NCBI GenBank assembly: GCA_025200525.1
Contig: CM045762.1
Span: 28,679,600-28,743,599 of the forward strand
From: Camellia lanceoleosa
Taxonomy: Eukaryota > Streptophyta > Magnoliopsida > Ericales > Theaceae
Direction of reading: 5' to 3'
DNA length: 64,000 nucleotides
The first letter of the stretch is position 1; each line of letters opens with the position of its first letter. The notes below the pieces were generated by a model that worked only from the letters and a program-made list of their open reading frames with translations, did not search any database and had not been told where the DNA came from. A program made the position numbers and the translations under genes. Positions 33,188-44,378 of the stretch are shown here, one piece after another.

Positions 33188-34423
33188 CAACAGCTACTGC
33201 ATTCATCTTTCAAGAGGCCTCCCTCGATTTCAGTTGAAGTTGACCAGATGCAACATGTGAAAACCATCCAAATCATGCTCCCACTCTCCAAGCCTATATT
33301 CGATGTATCTTCTTTGAGTCCAAACATCCCTGCATCTCTTTTCCTTGGCTTAGAGCCATATCTCCCTTTTTTGACTTTTGATCTGCCTCAGTTTACTTCT
33401 TCTTCGAGCCTTGCTCTTCCTCCTTCCTTCTCAGAAATTCCAACTGCTACTCCATTCCCAATGGCAGTTGATTCTTCCACAGAGGGTGCTGGTAGTTCTC
33501 CAATTCATGGTTCATCACCTGTGCCTACTTCCAGCCCCTCTTCACTTGATTCGTTGGTGGCTAAGACCATAGAGGCTGCCAAAGATGCTCCATCCATTTC
33601 TCTCATCCCCATGCAGTCCTCTGTGTCCTCCACCACAACACTCTCTATGCCCTTCATGTCCAGGGATAAGGTAGACATATTCGAAGGAAGACTAGCTAGT
33701 CTCTTCGACATACCTTCTACCTCTCCAACATTTAGTGCTGAAGCTGAGTCATTAGTTTTGGCTGACTCCTTACTGGAAATCTTTGAGAGTCTTCCTTCCT
33801 CCAGCAGCAAGCCTTCTACACCTTCAATAGATCTAGACGTATGCCTGGAACTGCTGACTTCTTTTTCGAGGATCCCCTTCGAGGCTCTACAAAGGCCTAT
33901 CATCAGGAATGAGTCCCTTCAATGCTGTAACATTGCTGAGCAGTCTGGCATGAATGTCTCAAGTCATCTATCCCAGGCTGCAGCTACTATTAATTTCTAT
34001 CTCAACATTTGTCATGCTGCTAAGACTACGGATGAGAGACTAGCTAGGGACCAGAGTTTTGTTTCCCAAGTGCACACCGAGGTATCAACGCTTAAGGAAC
34101 AACACTCTTCTGCCTCTCACTTTCGAGTCCAACTGCTGGAGAAGAAAGCTCAGCTTGAAGAGGAGTGCCGCGAAGAAACCAAGCCTTGGTTAGAACTGAT
34201 ACCAAATTGCACATCACCAACCAAGAGCTGGCTGATCGAAAAGAAGACATGGCTGCAGCTATTCAATTGTTTCCATCATTTAGTAATAGGAAATCCACTA
34301 TACAAAAACAATTAAGACATTGTAATGATTTATGGGCCAATCTGTGGCACAATGTATTTAATTCTTTATAAAAGAACAAATTTTGTCTATCATTTGAGCA
34401 GTCTTATGTTTTGTGCTTAATGC

Positions 34424-36133
34424 TTATTTTACTCCTTGTATTTCCCAAATGGTTGAAAAATAAGGCTTTAAATATCTACCATTAATTTTTTTGGGATATA
34501 CATACCCATTCAAATTTCTCAAATGGTATGCTCCAAAAGGCAGAACTCTATAAATTTGATATGGTCCTTCCTAGTTAGGTGACCATTTGCCAAACTTATG
34601 GCTTTTAATTCCTATTGGGAGTATTGTCTTCCATACCAAATCACCTTCATCAAAGCCAATGTGTTTGACCTTCTTGTTGTAATTCTTAGCTGCTTTCTTC
34701 TTTTGGAAAAGAATGCTATTTAATGCCAATATCCTGGCTTCATCTATGCCTTCTAATTCCAAGCACATAATTTGATGGTGTTGCTCAGGATCTAACTGAT
34801 CTTGGCATCTTACCCTCAAAGATTTAACATTAATTTCCACAGGTAGAACTGCATCATGCCTATATACTAAGGCATAAGGAGTAACTCCTGTGCTTGACCT
34901 TGGGGAGGTTCTGTAAGCCCACAAAACATCCAACAAAAGGTTATGCCAATCCCTAGGATTATCCTCCACAACTTTTTGTATACCTTTTTTCAAGGATTTA
35001 TTGGATGATTCAGCTTGACCATTGGCTTGTGCATAATAGGGTGTGGAATTAACAAGGCTAATTCCAAATTCTGCCACAAAGGACTTCACCATTCTCCCAT
35101 CGAACACAGTCCCATTATCTACAGTAATGGTTTGTGGGATGCCAAATCTATGGATCAAGTCTTTAATGAACCCAATGACCTCTGTTTGGTCTACAGCCTT
35201 ATATGGTTTGGCTTCGACCCACTTAGTGAAGTAGTCAGTGGCCACTAGAATGAAACAATGATGCTTCGAAGAAGGTGGGTGTATTTTTCCCATCATATCC
35301 ATGGCCCACCCTCTGAATGGCCAAGGTTTCACTACTGCATGTAGGTCAGTTATGGGCACATGCCTTATTGTACCATGCTTTTGACATGCCTGGCAACCCT
35401 TTGCATATTCTATGCAGTCTTTAAGGATAGTTGGCCAATAGTAGGAATGCCTTCGAAGCAACCATCTCATCTTCACACTAGGTTGATGAGCACCACAAAT
35501 GCCTTCATGAACCTCAGCCATAGCTGTTAATGCTTCTTTTGGGCCTAAACATTCTAGCAATAAGCCATTTCCCCCCCTTTTATAGAGAGCATTACCATAT
35601 ACCATATATTGCATAGATTGCAATTTGACCCTTCTGCTGGCCTTCGAAGATGGACCAGCCAAATACTGCATTATTGGATGTCTCCAATCTTGTTCTTGTA
35701 AGTCATTATGATTGACTTCCAAGATCACATTCATTTTATTCAAAGGTTGTATTAATCTCTGATATTTTGTTTGGCTTATGTCCCTTTGGGTATTATCCCT
35801 TCTCTTGAAGTTCGAAACTTTTTGAGCCACATCATTAGCTCTATTATTCAAGAATCTTGGAACATGGGTTACATTTGCTATTTGAAACTGAGAAAGCAGA
35901 TGTAATGCAACAACATAATATGGTAGGATGCTTATGCTTTGACACTTGAAAATCCCTTTCACTTGGTTAACCACCAATTGAGAGTCCCCAAATATGTCAA
36001 TTGCATGCACTTGTAATCCAATGAGGATTTCTAGTCCCACTATTAAGGCTTTATATTCGGCCTGGTTATTGGAACAAGTGGCTTTATCCACTCTGAAACC
36101 ATGTGTGGTTTCTACCCCTTGTGGAGATTTAAT
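34424..36133 (-). pseudogene. Integrase and C-terminal archaeal-type RNase H of element 2
   Basis: Continuous frame from the hAT insertion to the end of pol with one late stop (SPN*EGPY, TGG to TAG). Motifs: SNNQAEYKALIVGLE and DIFGDSQLVVNQ (second RNase H), HEGICGAHQ, YYWPTILKDC and CQACQKHG (HHCC zinc finger), WAMDMMGKI, DYFTKWVEAKP, TVDNGTVFDG and ANGQAESSNKSLKK (catalytic DDE), VLWAYRTSPRSSTG, and a C-terminal GDLVWK/EGPYQIYR module. The integrase inserts element DNA into nuclear chromatin. Except for the stop, the catalytic core looks complete. Confidence 0.9.
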
Positions 36134-36141
36134 CACAACAC

Positions 36142-37057
36142 TAGGGGTGACCAGCGGATATACCGATCCGCCAAAACCGACCGAACCGAACCGATCCGCT
36201 GCATTTTGAACGGATGCGTGATGACGAGCGGACGGTTGCGGATTGATTTTCTCCAATCCGCCAATTTGGCGGACGGATGGCGGATTTGAGATTTCTTTGG
36301 CCGCAACCGAACCGCCAAACTGCCAAATCACGAGCACCCCTAATAATTTATAAGACTTTGCGTTTTCAATTTGTTTAAATATTATGTTTGTGTTTTCAAT
36401 TGAAAAAGAGTTTAAATATTCTGTTGAAAAAAAGTTTTCAATTTGAATATATTTTTTGAATTGAAAAAAATAAACGTATTATTTATCTATGTTTTTTGGT
36501 TTTTAAATCTAACTCTAAAAATAATAAATAGAAAATATGATATATGCTGGTTAGTTTTTGTTTTAAAAAACATATATAGATGTAACAATACAGAGATATA
36601 CAATCTCTACTACTGCTTTGTTCATAATTTTGGTGGTTTGAATTGTTATTATATTTTAAGAATCACAGATTGTAATACTTTATGTGGATGAATTGTACTG
36701 TGATTGTAATATGTAGATGAGGCATGCAGTGATCGTGATATTCTAAAGTTTTAAACTTTATTTCTTTAGATAAGGCATACAGTGATTGTAATACTTTTTT
36801 AAGTCATTAACTGTAATATTTTCTTTATCTTTTTTTTTTTTTTTTTGAGGAAGTGCACAAGTTAAATTATGTTGAAAATTTATAAAATTTTAAATTGCTA
36901 AACCGATTCGCATCCATCCGCCAAACTGCCAATCCGCTCAATCCACATCCGCCGGATTGACGGACGAATGCGGATTGATTTTCTCAAATCCGCCAATCTA
37001 GCAGACGGATGGCGGATTAGAGGTTCTGTGGTCGTAACCGATCCGCACCCACCCCTA
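36142..37057. mobile_element. hAT-type non-autonomous element (916 bp) inserted in the second RNase H of element 2
   Basis: Ends TAGGGGTG..CACCCCTA with 8-bp flanking repeats CACAACAC (36134-36141) and CATAACAC (37058-37065), one base apart; 8-bp duplications are typical of hAT. Excising it with one repeat rejoins RNase H coding sequence (FDGSKAND..GIGV to VIKSPQGVE). Subterminal regions hold many GCGGAT/ATCCGCC motifs on both strands, the type of site hAT transposases bind. No transposase is present. Confidence 0.9.
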
Positions 37058-37065
37058 CATAACAC

Positions 37066-37384
37066 CAATTCCAATTAAGTCATTGGCTTTCGATCCATCA
37101 AACCACATCTGCCATGGCTCAACATTAGCCATATTAAGCTCCATTATCTCTTGGCTTTCTGTTTGAGATGGATGATCTGCCAGAAAATTGGCTAAAACTT
37201 GCCCTTTTACTGCTCTTTGAGGGACATATTCTAAATGAAATTCTGATAAGGCTAGTATCCACTTGCCAATTCTTCCCCTCAACATAGGTCTAGATAACAT
37301 GTATTTAACCAAATCTGTGGTTGCAATTACCAAGACAGTTGTAGGTAAAAGATAATATCTTAATTTCATTGCAGCAAAATACAA
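37066..37384 (-). pseudogene. Tether and start of archaeal-type RNase H, element 2
   Basis: Carries the RNase H C-terminus (RGRIGKWILALSEFHLEYVPQ, KGQVLANFLADHP) and the first catalytic Asp of the second RNase H (WQMWFDGSKAND). It is truncated by the hAT insertion. Confidence 0.85.
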
Positions 37385-38848
37385 AGCAAGACACAGCTTT
37401 TCAACAGCTGAATATTTACATTCACAAGGATTTAAAAACCTACTAGGGTAATAAATAGCTCACTCTTTGCCTTCTTCATTGTCTTGGGCTAAGAAAGCTC
37501 CCAATGAATCTTCTGCTGCAGCTATGTACAACTTCAAGGGCTTGTTCCCCTTTGGTGGCATCAGTACTGGAGGGTTGGCCAAGTAGGCTTTGATACTTTC
37601 GAAAGCACTTTGATACTCTGCTGTCCACACAAATTCCTCTTCATCTTTCAGCCTTAACAAGGAAGAAAATACTTTAGTTTTCCCTGCAGTGTTAGAAATG
37701 AACCTTCGAAGAAAGTTAACCTGCCCCAGGAACCTTTGTAATTCTTTCTTACTTGATAGAGGCCTAACTTCAATGATGGCTTTAGCTTTATTCTGATCAA
37801 TCTGTATTCCTTTCTTGTGCACTACATAACCCAAGAAGTTTCCAGATGATACACCAAAAGCACACTTAAGAGTATTAAGTTTCAACTTGAACTTCTTCAT
37901 TCTTTCGAAAAATGCTTCTAAATGAAACAAATGCTCCTCCATGGACTGGGATTTCACCACAATGTCATCAATATAACATTCTAGATACCCTCCAATAAGA
38001 TCATGAAAGATAGTGTTCATAGCCCTCTGATATATAGCCCCAGCATTCTTCAGACCAAATGGCATTTTAACCCATTCGAAGGTGCCAATATTCCCAGGAC
38101 ATCTGAATGCTATCTTGTGGATATCTTCCTCTGCAATGCATATTTGGTTATAACCAGAGTAGCCATCCATCATCAATAAAACTTGATGCCCTGCTGAACT
38201 GTCTACCAGCAGATCCACTATAGGCATAGAGTACTCATCTTTAGGAGTTGCTAGATTTAAGTTTCTGAAATCAATGCATACCCTCATTTTGCCATTCTTC
38301 TTAACTACAGGCACAATATTAGATAGCCATTCAACATACCTGGCTGTCCTAATGAAGTCTGCCTTGAGTAGTCTAAGAATTTCTTCCTTGACCTTCTGAA
38401 TTACTTTTGGACTCATCCTTCTTGGTTTCTGCTTGTATGGCTTGAAATTAGGCTTCATAGGGAGCCTATGTTCCACCAATGATCTATCCAATCCTGGTAG
38501 TTCATTATAAAACCATGCAAAGCAATCTTTGTATTTTTTTAGAACAACCAATAACTGGTCTCTGTCCAGAACATTCAAGCAAGTACTTATATAGGTGGGC
38601 TGCTGCACAGAACCTTCCCCTAAATTCACTTCTTTTAAGGGGTCTTGTGTCTGAGAACTCATCGAAGCTTCTTCTTTGGTTTCTTCAACCTTCGAAGCAA
38701 CCTTTTCGCCTTGTTCTGCTCCTAGGTTCTTTAATTCAACATCTCTGCCCTCTTCCTCATAGACAAAATCTGTCCATAAGGCGTCTTCTTCCTGTATCTC
38801 CTGGACTTTTGTTTCAATGTCCAATGCACAGTATTTCCCAAGGGTCAA
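37385..38848 (-). pseudogene. Reverse transcriptase and first RNase H of element 2
   Basis: A 462-residue uninterrupted frame with all RT blocks: KKNGKMRVCIDFRNLN, MMDGYSGYNQI, KMPFGLKNAGAIYQRAM, CYIDDIVVKS (catalytic YIDD intact), GVSSGNFLGYVV and WTAEYQSAFESIK. A TGA (KE*AIYYPSR, from CGA by C-to-T) stops it in the RNase H, whose remainder continues in frame. It copies the RNA into DNA in the particle. Confidence 0.9.
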
Positions 38849-39050
38849 ACTTCTGACCTATTGCTGCTCTTGTTTACAGCTAATTATCATGGCCTCTCTT
38901 TCTTGCTTCTGTACTTTCTGGACTATTACTTTTACATCCAATGATGAGAATTTAATCAAAGCCAAGGACTTGGCTTCTCGCTCTTCACTTCTTTGCCTAT
39001 AACCAGGCATCATTGTCATCTTTCACGACAACCTCTTCATCGGCACTTTC

Positions 39051-39900
39051 TTAGACTAAGTGCTTCAGGTGTGTTACTTCCTCATCAGCCGTCACTTCGG
39101 CTGAGCCATCAGCTTTCCTCAGTATACTGAGTGGTGTCACTCCCTCAATATACAACTTGGCCTCTGCAAAGTCTACATAGGCTATGAAGGGTTGAAGATC
39201 TGCATCAATCTCCTCTGTCTCTCCATTGCCCAGAGCCATCATGATTTTCTGATGCAAAGAGGAAGGCACACATGTGTTAGTGTGGATCCAATCTCTCCCA
39301 AGTAAAGCATTATATTTAGCATTGCTGTCAATCACGAAGAATGCTGTCATGCACCCGGTTCCCACACTCAAGTTAATAGGCGTAATCCTTGAGCCATCTG
39401 TTATCTCCAAAGAAAGCCAGCGATGGTTGTGTTGGTTGGGATCAACCTGGGATTCTTTTTCCCTAGTTTCTTCAAAGAAGATTTTGGTAATAAGTTTACC
39501 GCTGCTCCATTGTCTATTAGGACTCGGTTTAGCTGTATCCCATCGAAGAAAGCCTTGATGTACAAAGGCTTGACATGTTGGGTCATGGAATTCGAGGGAT
39601 ATTCAAAAGGATATGAGAGGTTGATGCTCACCTCTTCCTCGCTTTCACACTCAGTTTTCATTGGAGTAGCCATTTCAGGAGCATCCTGTACCATACTCAC
39701 TTGTGACTCTTCACTGGAGACAGGAATTGGATCCATGTCTTGGTCACCCTGGTCCTCATTTCCACTGAATTCATGAGGTAGTATCGTACCATATTGATCG
39801 ACATAGGAAATGAGCCAAACCGATGGTCGGTCAGACCTTCTTCCCTCTTGGCTACCTTGCTCGGTGTCTTTAGCAAAGATCCTTTATCTTTGCACTCGGT
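39051..39900 (-). pseudogene. Protease region of element 2
   Basis: Contains the aspartic protease motif NRVLIDNGAAVNLLP and the later YNALLGRDWIH. The two lie in different frames because of a one-base change near 39415. The preceding acidic segment (EDQGDQD-like, CESEEEVS) is typical of the Tat gag-protease linker. Confidence 0.85.
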
Positions 39901-40224
39901 ATTTCATTGATAATCGATCCTTCAAGGATCTTTCTCAACTGGTTCTTCAGTCAGAAATGTTTGTTCAGCCATGAAGGCTTCGAACATTTCTTCTTCAGCC
40001 ATTTCCTTCTTTTGGCTCATGCCAATCTCTTCATCCGTTTCGCTATCACTTTCCATCAGAGCCTTCTCCAGCCCTGCCAAACTAGACTTCTCCCTGGCCT
40101 TTAGTTCAGAATGAACTTGGGCCAATTGTTCTCTGCTACAAACCACTTTACTTTGTAGAGTCGGTTTTGGAGTATGGTCTGACTTCGAAGTTTTTTTTCC
40201 TTCTGTCTTGACCTGTGAAGAACT
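39901..40224 (-). pseudogene. gag-protease linker of element 2
   Basis: After the gag stop (TAG at 40225-40227) the same frame stays open for a Lys/Glu-rich linker (SREQLAQVHSELKAREK, EIGMSQKKEMAEEEM) until a TGA near 39923. The TAG may be a decayed CAG or a programmed readthrough stop; Tat elements have several solutions here. Confidence 0.55.
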
Positions 40225-43200
40225 CTATTCACTTTCTTTCAAATCTTGCTGGTACTGGGTGTACCTGCGCTGAATCTTCCTCCTTTGTGATCTGGAAATA
40301 ACTTGAACCATATTTGGTTCCTTTGTCTTTGGGTGCTTCAGCAATACCCAGTTGTTCGGAGCCACCAAAGGAGGCTTGACCATCCTGCCTGGGATTCCAA
40401 CATCTTTTCTGGCAAACACTTCCCTAGATTTATTTTGCATTACAAACCAATCTGGAACTCCAGGTACCCAAAAGCTTACTGACTCAGATGTTGAATCACC
40501 TTTTTCTACCTTCGAAGCCATTTTCGAAACTGGCCGTGGAGGTAAGTGCTTGGTTCTGGTCTCATATTTCGAGCCTGATTCTGGCCTTTGATGGATGTGG
40601 CCATTTTCTGTTCTGTGTGAGGTTGGTCTAGGGGGCCAATCTCTGGCTTTAGTCCCATAACCTGAACTCCTCTCCAATCTTGTTTCAGAATGTTTGCTCT
40701 CCATTCTGTAGTAGTTAGGTGGCCTAGACTCATACAAGGGCCTCTTGCCTTTAGCATATATTCTGTCAACTGCAGGCTCAACCACTAATGGTCGCTGCCT
40801 ATCACTAGCCGGGTACGGCCTTTTGTTGTAAGCGTTGGTTAACTTAGGACGTCTCTGAACTTCCCTATAGTATTGCTTCCCATCAATCGGAAGCCCCTTC
40901 AACCATTTGTAGCTTAGTCTGCATCTGGGACACATCCTCTGCATTACAGCTGCTTCCAAGGAATCGTCATCCAGTGCTTCTTTATCAGAGTGTTCCTTCT
41001 GATGTGAGAAACCTTGTCCAATAACTGGTGGGTTTCTAGTCTCCTTCTTGGCAGTTGTCTGGTTGGCAATATGCATTTGCACATTGACCTCTTCCAATTC
41101 CTGCAGAGATAGATTCTGAAAGTTTGGTACAACCACATTAGCCGCGCTTTCTCCAACTTCTGGAAACGGGTTACTGTCAATTCCCATGGCTTTTTCTGTC
41201 TTGGCTGGGAACTTCAAACTTCCTTTCCGAATTTGCTCTTGGATCCTGTCTCGAAAAACAATGCAGTTTTTAGTCGAGTGAGACCAAGAATTATGCCATT
41301 TACAGTATACTTTTCCTTTAAGTTCATCTGGAGATGGCAGTTTTACTCCTTTTGGTAACTTAAGGAAATTGGCTGCAAGCAAATGATCAAAAATGTCATC
41401 TGCTTTTGTTAAATCGAAAGAGTACTTTCTGTGAAAGTCTTTCTTTTTAAACTGCTGGTCGATGGTTGTATCCTTATGAATTAATGCTTCACAGATTACA
41501 GGTTTTTTGCCCACAATTTCTGCTGCATCGATCTCATAATTGGGATCTCTATAATATGTCTTATACGAAGCATTATTTCGATCTTGTTCCTCCTCTAGTA
41601 ATGCTTCATATCGAGACACCTTATAGGTTAATTCGACCAAATCCCTGAATTCAGTTGAGTCAAACTTCTTTCGAAGCCTGAACTCTAAACCGTTTTGAGC
41701 CAATCTTACAAATTCTGGCTCTGGAATGATGACTCTACATTTATTTCGAGCCCTATTAAATCTGGCAATAAACTGAGTAGCATTTTCTTCAGGCCTTTGA
41801 CTCAATCTTGCCAAGTTTGCCATGGACACCTCTGGCTCCGATTGGAAGAATTAGGCATGAAATGCCTCTTCCATTTGTTGCCAAGTTTGAATGGAGCCAA
41901 GTGTAAGGTTGATATACCATACAAATGCTCCCCCAGTTAAAGAATTTGGAAATAATCTCAGTTTTATGTAGTCATGATTAGTGAATTCACCACATTGAGC
42001 AGCGAATCTAGCAATGTGCTCTACTGTTGATTGATTTCCAATTCCATAGAATAGGGTAAAATCTGGTATTCTAAATCCTCTTGGGTATTCATGTGCCCTA
42101 TCTACCCATTCTGGGTATGGTTTTCTGTATACAGGAGTCTGGACCCCCCGAGCCATCGGTCTACACATCTCCCTAACAATATCAGCAATTTGGTCCCTAG
42201 GGACCATATTTTGTACTTGTCAACCACTCTTTGGAGGGACAAACCACGGGGTTTGGTGGACAAACTTGCGCTGTGGTCCTCTTGGTCCATAAGGTGGTAC
42301 ATTTGGGATGGTTGCCCTATGGTGCGGAGTTCTTTGTTGGGGTATGGGTAACCCCTTTGAGCTTTGTCATGAAAGGACACAGGTCTTTGGAGCAGTGTGT
42401 GTCCTTTCCATTTGTGGGAAAACCTTCCAACCCCCCGGGTAAAAATTCGAATAAGGGATTATTATATCCCTAGTGCCAGGTATGGCTTCGAACATGGGAT
42501 TTGCCACCATTCTTATGCCAGTTTCTTGTACTTGGCCAGATCCACCAACTTGTGTGGCTTCATTGTTGAGTACTGAGGCATTTTGGCTTACTACAGGCCT
42601 CGAAATGGGTTCGTATCAAGACTGAGGCAATGGTCTTTCGTAGTTCTGAGTACTAGTCTGACCATTAGATTATCCATTAACTTGCATAGGTTGTTTTGGT
42701 GGACAAACACAGGGTTTGGTGGACAAACTTGCGCCTGTGGTCCTCTTGGTCCATAAGGTGGTACATTTGGGACTGGTTGCTCCTGTGGTACAAGTTACTG
42801 TTAGGGGTATGGGTAACCCCTTTGAGCTTGTCATGAAAGGACACGTGACAGTCTTTGAACAGTGTGTCCCTTCCATTTGTGGAAAACCTTTCAACCCCGG
42901 GTAAAAATTGAATAAGGATTATTATACCCTAGTGCGGTATGGCTTGAACATGGGATTTGCCACCATTCTTATGCCGTTTCTTGTACTTGGCAGATCCACC
43001 AACTTGTGTGGCTTCATTGTTGAAATCTTGAGGCATTTTGGCATACTCTGAGGCCTCGAAATGGGTTCGCATTACGAGGCAATGGTCTTTCGTAGTTCTG
43101 AGTACTAGTCTGACCATTAGATTATCCATTAACTTGCATAGGCTGTTTTTTTCTAGCCAATCTTTGCTGAGGGACATTTAAAATTTCCTTTGTGTGTCTT

Positions 43201-43540
43201 GTATTTGTTGGTTGGTGGTTATTCATTCGATCTAAAAAGGATGTTGCCCACCTTTCCATTGTGTTCATTAATTGTTGTCCCATAGCATCTACCAAGCCAT
43301 CCCATGGATTTGTTGGCTGAATAGATGGAACGGTGGATGGTCCAATTCCTTAGTTTCGCCAAATATTATGAACATATGGTTCTTGACCAGAAGTACTGGT
43401 CTGTTCGACCAAGGTTCTGATAGCATAGGAGTCTCTACAGAATGTGTTACCACATTCTCCTCTAGATTAGGTTTCTCCACCTCTCCTTCTACGCCTTCTT
43501 CCAAGCGTTCATTTTCTCCTTGTCGTTTTCGTCTAGCCAT
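40225..43540 (-). pseudogene. gag of element 2, with an internal tandem duplication
   Basis: Start ATG at 43540 (MARRKRQGEN) just after the primer site. The N-terminus runs to about 43289. The central Pro/Gln-rich region is disrupted by a tandem duplication (42230-43149). The core from 42207 reads YRKPYPEWVDR, FRIPDFTLFYG, HIARFAAQCGE, FVWYINLTLGSIQTWQQME, then after one TAA a 534-residue open frame with ENATQFIARFNRARNK and a zinc-knuckle-like CKWHNSWSHSTKNC. The C-terminus is basic and Pro-rich. It would form the particle and bind RNA. Confidence 0.85.
42230..43149. repeat. Tandem duplication of about 460 bp in gag of element 2
   Basis: 42230-42694 and 42695-43149 share the same sequence in order (GGTGGACAAACTTGCGC, TCTTGGTCCATAAGGTGG, CATTCTTATGCC, CATTAACTTGCATAGG). 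They differ by many one-base gains and losses in runs (for example CCCCCCGGG versus CCCCGGG). Confidence 0.9.
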
Positions 43541-43548
43541 TTTAACAA

Positions 43549-43566
43549 GTCCCACCGGGCGTGCCA
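43549..43566 (-). promoter_or_regulatory. Primer binding site of element 2
   Basis: Eight bases inside the 5' LTR the minus strand reads TGGCACGCCCGGTGGGAC, starting with the TGG that pairs with tRNA CCA. It differs from the TGGCGCC sites of elements 1 and 3. Confidence 0.65.
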
Positions 43567-43574
43567 AAAATATA

Positions 43575-44373
43575 TGTTGGCTTTTTGGCTTTTCAAAGGG
43601 TATTTTTGTAAATGCAAGCGTGCCAGCAAGGATCAATCAGTCCTTACAGAAATTATAATTGCCAACCAATTATCAGACGATTGTGTTTTAGTTCTTTCAG
43701 CCTCAATGAAGAGGACTTTTACTGGTAGCTTGACTTAGGAGAAATTAAGAGAAATAACAGTTAATATGAAGAACAATCGAAGTATTTCATTAAAATGAAC
43801 ACTTACAATAGTCCAAACTCAGCCTCGAAGAGGTTTACAGCGACAGTCTACTTGAATCTACTTGAAACTACTCCTATGAATCGAAGTGCAGTGCGGGTAT
43901 TTAAAGTGCAGGTATTTAAAGAAAAGGTATATGTAAAGTCAGAATTTAAAGTCTGAAATGTAAAACTGGAAAGGAAAATATGAAGTAAAGACTGGTTTGT
44001 ATGATCTGAGTCTGGGGCCTTTTCTGAGGGCTTCCCTCTTATTTATACTTGTCAAAGATGACCTTCGAACTGCACTTCAAACCGTCAAACTACTCCTCCA
44101 TGATCGCTGATCATGTTGCCTTAGAAGTAGTCTCACTACGCCATCTCTTGCAGTTGAGCTTCCCTCCTGTATTTGAATTTGAATATGAGTAACCGTTAAA
44201 ACCACGTCACCTTGTATCTCTTTACTGATCTAGTGCTACTTAGATCACGTGAGAACCAATGTTCTTTGCCACGTGTTCGATCCGGATCGAAGACTTGAAT
44301 TATCTTCCCATAATACCCTTATTCTGCCACGTGTCAAACTGTGATTTGGCTTTTACAAAATATGTAGCCAACA
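43575..44373 (-). repeat. Element 2 5' LTR (799 bp)
   Basis: Sister of 27480-28293, beginning TGTTGGCTTTTTGG and ending GCCAACA next to the GTGAG duplication. TATA box on the minus strand at 44040-44047. Confidence 0.93.
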
Positions 44374-44378
44374 GTGAG

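Larger units (their letters stand above)
30810..34371 (+). pseudogene. Opposite-strand plant mobile domain (PMD) gene of element 2
   Basis: Start ATG at 30810 (MASSSPEVPI). Exon 1 encodes about 480 residues with PMD signatures: a WYDRVI and LQELCFLDALRL N-terminal block, MMAPTVLDICHLLGVSPIGT, then GPFWIFQLWLFAYF and a C-terminal TNPRAYK..YCPAQFARQFG stretch, the pattern of PF10536. Two tandem TAG codons at 32247-32252 follow. The same frame then continues to a GT donor at 32428. Intron 1 ends AAG at 32512, exon 2 is a Lys/Glu-rich linker, intron 2 ends TTGCAG at 33187, and exon 3 is a Ser/Pro-rich region followed by a coiled coil (LLEKKAQLEEECREE) with one frameshift near 34165. It ends 52 bp from the end of pol, tail to tail. 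PMD proteins occur in plant genomes and in several transposon classes; host members act in gene silencing and genome maintenance. The element's version has no known role. Confidence 0.75.
27480..44373 (-). mobile_element. Tat-lineage Ty3/gypsy element 2 (16.9 kb), best preserved copy
   Basis: LTRs of 814 and 799 bp, TG..CA ends, target duplication GTGAG (27475-27479, 44374-44378), primer site and gag-pol on the minus strand with long open frames, including intact RT (YIDD) and integrase (DDE) motifs. A 916-bp hAT-type element sits in the second RNase H. Between integrase and the 3' LTR lie two plus-strand genes, one with a plant mobile domain. The few in-frame stops, a gag rearrangement and the insertion make it non-autonomous, but it is much younger-looking than element 1. 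Confidence 0.93.
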
